Source: Erpobdella octoculata
Lineage: Eukaryota > Annelida > Clitellata > Hirudinida > Erpobdellidae
Reading direction: 5' to 3'
Length of the DNA stretch: 64,000 nt
NCBI GenBank assembly: GCA_963978895.1
Contig: OZ022241.1
Coordinates: 876,541-940,540, forward strand
The notes below the pieces were generated by a model, which ran no database searches, was not told where the DNA came from, and saw nothing but the letters and a program-made list of their open reading frames with translations. Of this stretch, positions 51,003-64,000 are shown piece by piece. The position numbers and the translations under genes are program-made. Numbering within the stretch: the stretch's first letter is position 1; each line of letters begins with the position of its first letter.

Positions 51003-51240
51003 TGTATCACTCCTCCTCCTCCTCGAATGCGAGACTCATAAATAAACATATTATAATAACCACTCTGCGTACAACTGCTAGTTATCTTATATTGAATTGT
51101 TACAGATACCGATATCACACTTATTTCTTTCTCTTCCTCTATCTTGTTCGTATTTTGTTTTTTCACTATTTTGGCACAAAGCAACTAAAATTAGATAAAA
51201 AAAATAATAAATATACTAAATACAAATTCAATAAAAAAAA
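51003..51240. other. Non-coding spacer
   Basis: Begins with a short CTCCTCCTC run at the LINE truncation point; nothing else seen. Confidence 0.4.
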
Positions 51241-51264
51241 ATTCGAATGAAAATAGCAACGATG

Positions 51265-51480
51265 GGAGTGATGATAGTAGTAGTAGTAGTGGTGCTGATG
51301 ATAGTAGTAGTAGTAGTGGTGCTGATGATGATAGTAGTAGTAGTGGTGCTGATAACGAAGATGATTAGAATGGTTATGATGATGATGATGATGGTTATGA
51401 TGATGATTATGCTAATAATGACGTTAATGACGGCTATGAAGATGAAGACGATGTCAATGAGGGTGGTTGTATTAATGATG
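51265..51480 (+). repeat. (GTA)n/GTGGTGCTGATGATA compound repeat
   Basis: Three copies of a roughly 27-30-bp unit (ATAGTAGTAGTAGTAGTGGT, GCTGATG), followed by degenerate GATGAT sequence. Confidence 0.8.
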
Positions 51481-51499
51481 ACGATAACAAATACAGCTT

Positions 51500-52464
51500 T
51501 TTTTTCAAATATTTTTATATGAATTTTTCTTGTCACCTCCTTTAACAAATTGTTTGTTTGTTTTTTTTCACACGTGATAACCTAATTTTAAGACTTCTAA
51601 AGCTTTTAGCCACGCCTCCACACCGCTTGTTGTGTACTAGTAATACTAGTATACTATAGTTTCTGTTTAGCCTTTGCAAAGTCGTTCGAAGCACGTGATA
51701 CTTGTATAAATAACTCTTGGAAAAACCCAGACCAGCTTTGTAGGCCAAACCTGTAAAAGTAAGTGATTATCTTTTATAAAAAAAAAATTTTAAAGACAAT
51801 CCGGCATGAGCTAAAAGCCTATATGTTGTTGTTCAATATTGAGTCTTCTGGGCTTTCTTGCTGTTTTTAGAATTCTTGGAATGTTGCCCGATCATTACAC
51901 GTCCCCCCGTTTGCTAAAATATTTGCGGCGACCCTGGTGGGACCCTCCTCATCTACAATTATGAGCCAGTTTGCTTACCAACAAACACAATAACAGCTCG
52001 ACAAGACCTCAAACTTATTAATTACCGTTGAACATAAAACTCCAAGCTATTTTTAGTGGTGGTTTTCACGCAGAGCTGAAGCTGTCATGCAAGCTACCGG
52101 CTAAGACGAGCTTTCAGAAAATATTTTGAACGCCTAATAATTAATTGTAATTCGAACGTATACGATGTTATACAAGTTTAAGGGATATTTCTTACTTCAA
52201 TTCTGATAAGAAAAGGCCGTGGTTTCTGCTTGAACGTTTATTAATGTACTTTTGTTTTCTAAATTATTCTCCATTTGTTACACAGTTGTAATGTTTTTGT
52301 ATTCGAGGCATAATACTTAAAAACATTTTATAAAATGAATGGCAAACGGGTGAATAATAATAAAATTTTACTAAGAAAGATTTACACATTTTTTGTTTTT
52401 GCATAATTTAAAATAAATTGGATTTAAGGAAAAAAAGAAAAACGAAGAACTTTCAAACGATAAA
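51500..52464. other. Non-coding, upstream of gene C
   Basis: AT-rich; no exon or repeat family recognised. It should contain the gene C promoter if the start at 52465 is right. Confidence 0.35.

Positions 52465-64000
<11,536 letters not shown>

Overview
The window is nuclear DNA of an invertebrate animal. It is strongly AT-rich, its genes are cut into many short exons (15 to 180 nt) joined by GT-AG introns, and it carries very long microsatellites and a wide range of animal-type mobile elements. I cannot name the phylum from sequence alone.

Four related host genes, called D, A, B and C here, make up the resident gene content. The order is D(-) 1-3224, A(-) 18623-32868, B(+) about 41140-49256, C(+) about 52465 to beyond the window end. 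A and B point away from each other. Each encodes an acidic, coiled-coil-rich protein. A, B and C then carry a PH domain split over four exons with the same intron phases; D runs off the window before that point. The PH sequence pattern is most like the C-terminal PH of the ROCK/MRCK/citron kinases, but no kinase domain is visible. All exons were joined by hand and the phases close without stops in A (22 exons), D (7 exons) and most of B (18 exons) and C (about 17 exons). The coiled-coil part is built from exon pairs; gene C contains four 65-nt exons of equal phase.

Mobile elements fill the rest. 6448-11725 is a young Ty3/gypsy element with identical LTRs, a tRNA-Leu primer site, an N-terminal SAP domain in gag and a candidate -1 frameshift site between protease and reverse transcriptase. 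15368-17135 and 25105-26769 are two decayed copies of a pol-less LTR element that shares the SAP start and the polypurine/LTR start. 17232-18198 is a deleted hAT element with a BED-finger remnant. Two Penelope-like fragments (minus strand, about 13113 and 60988) carry hammerhead ribozymes. There are Helitron-like 3' ends of two types (5054, 42254; 27001, 37554, 52518), a solo LTR (56822-57124), LINE remnants (50352-51002, 19995-20235), a tRNA-derived SINE family, a MITE (29421-30180) and three fold-back hairpins.

Simple repeats include a 966-bp GATT array inside an intron of gene B, 340-bp CATA arrays, a 360-bp TAA array, many AT arrays and two facing arrays of one 15-16-bp minisatellite. No rRNA, functional tRNA or CRISPR array was seen.
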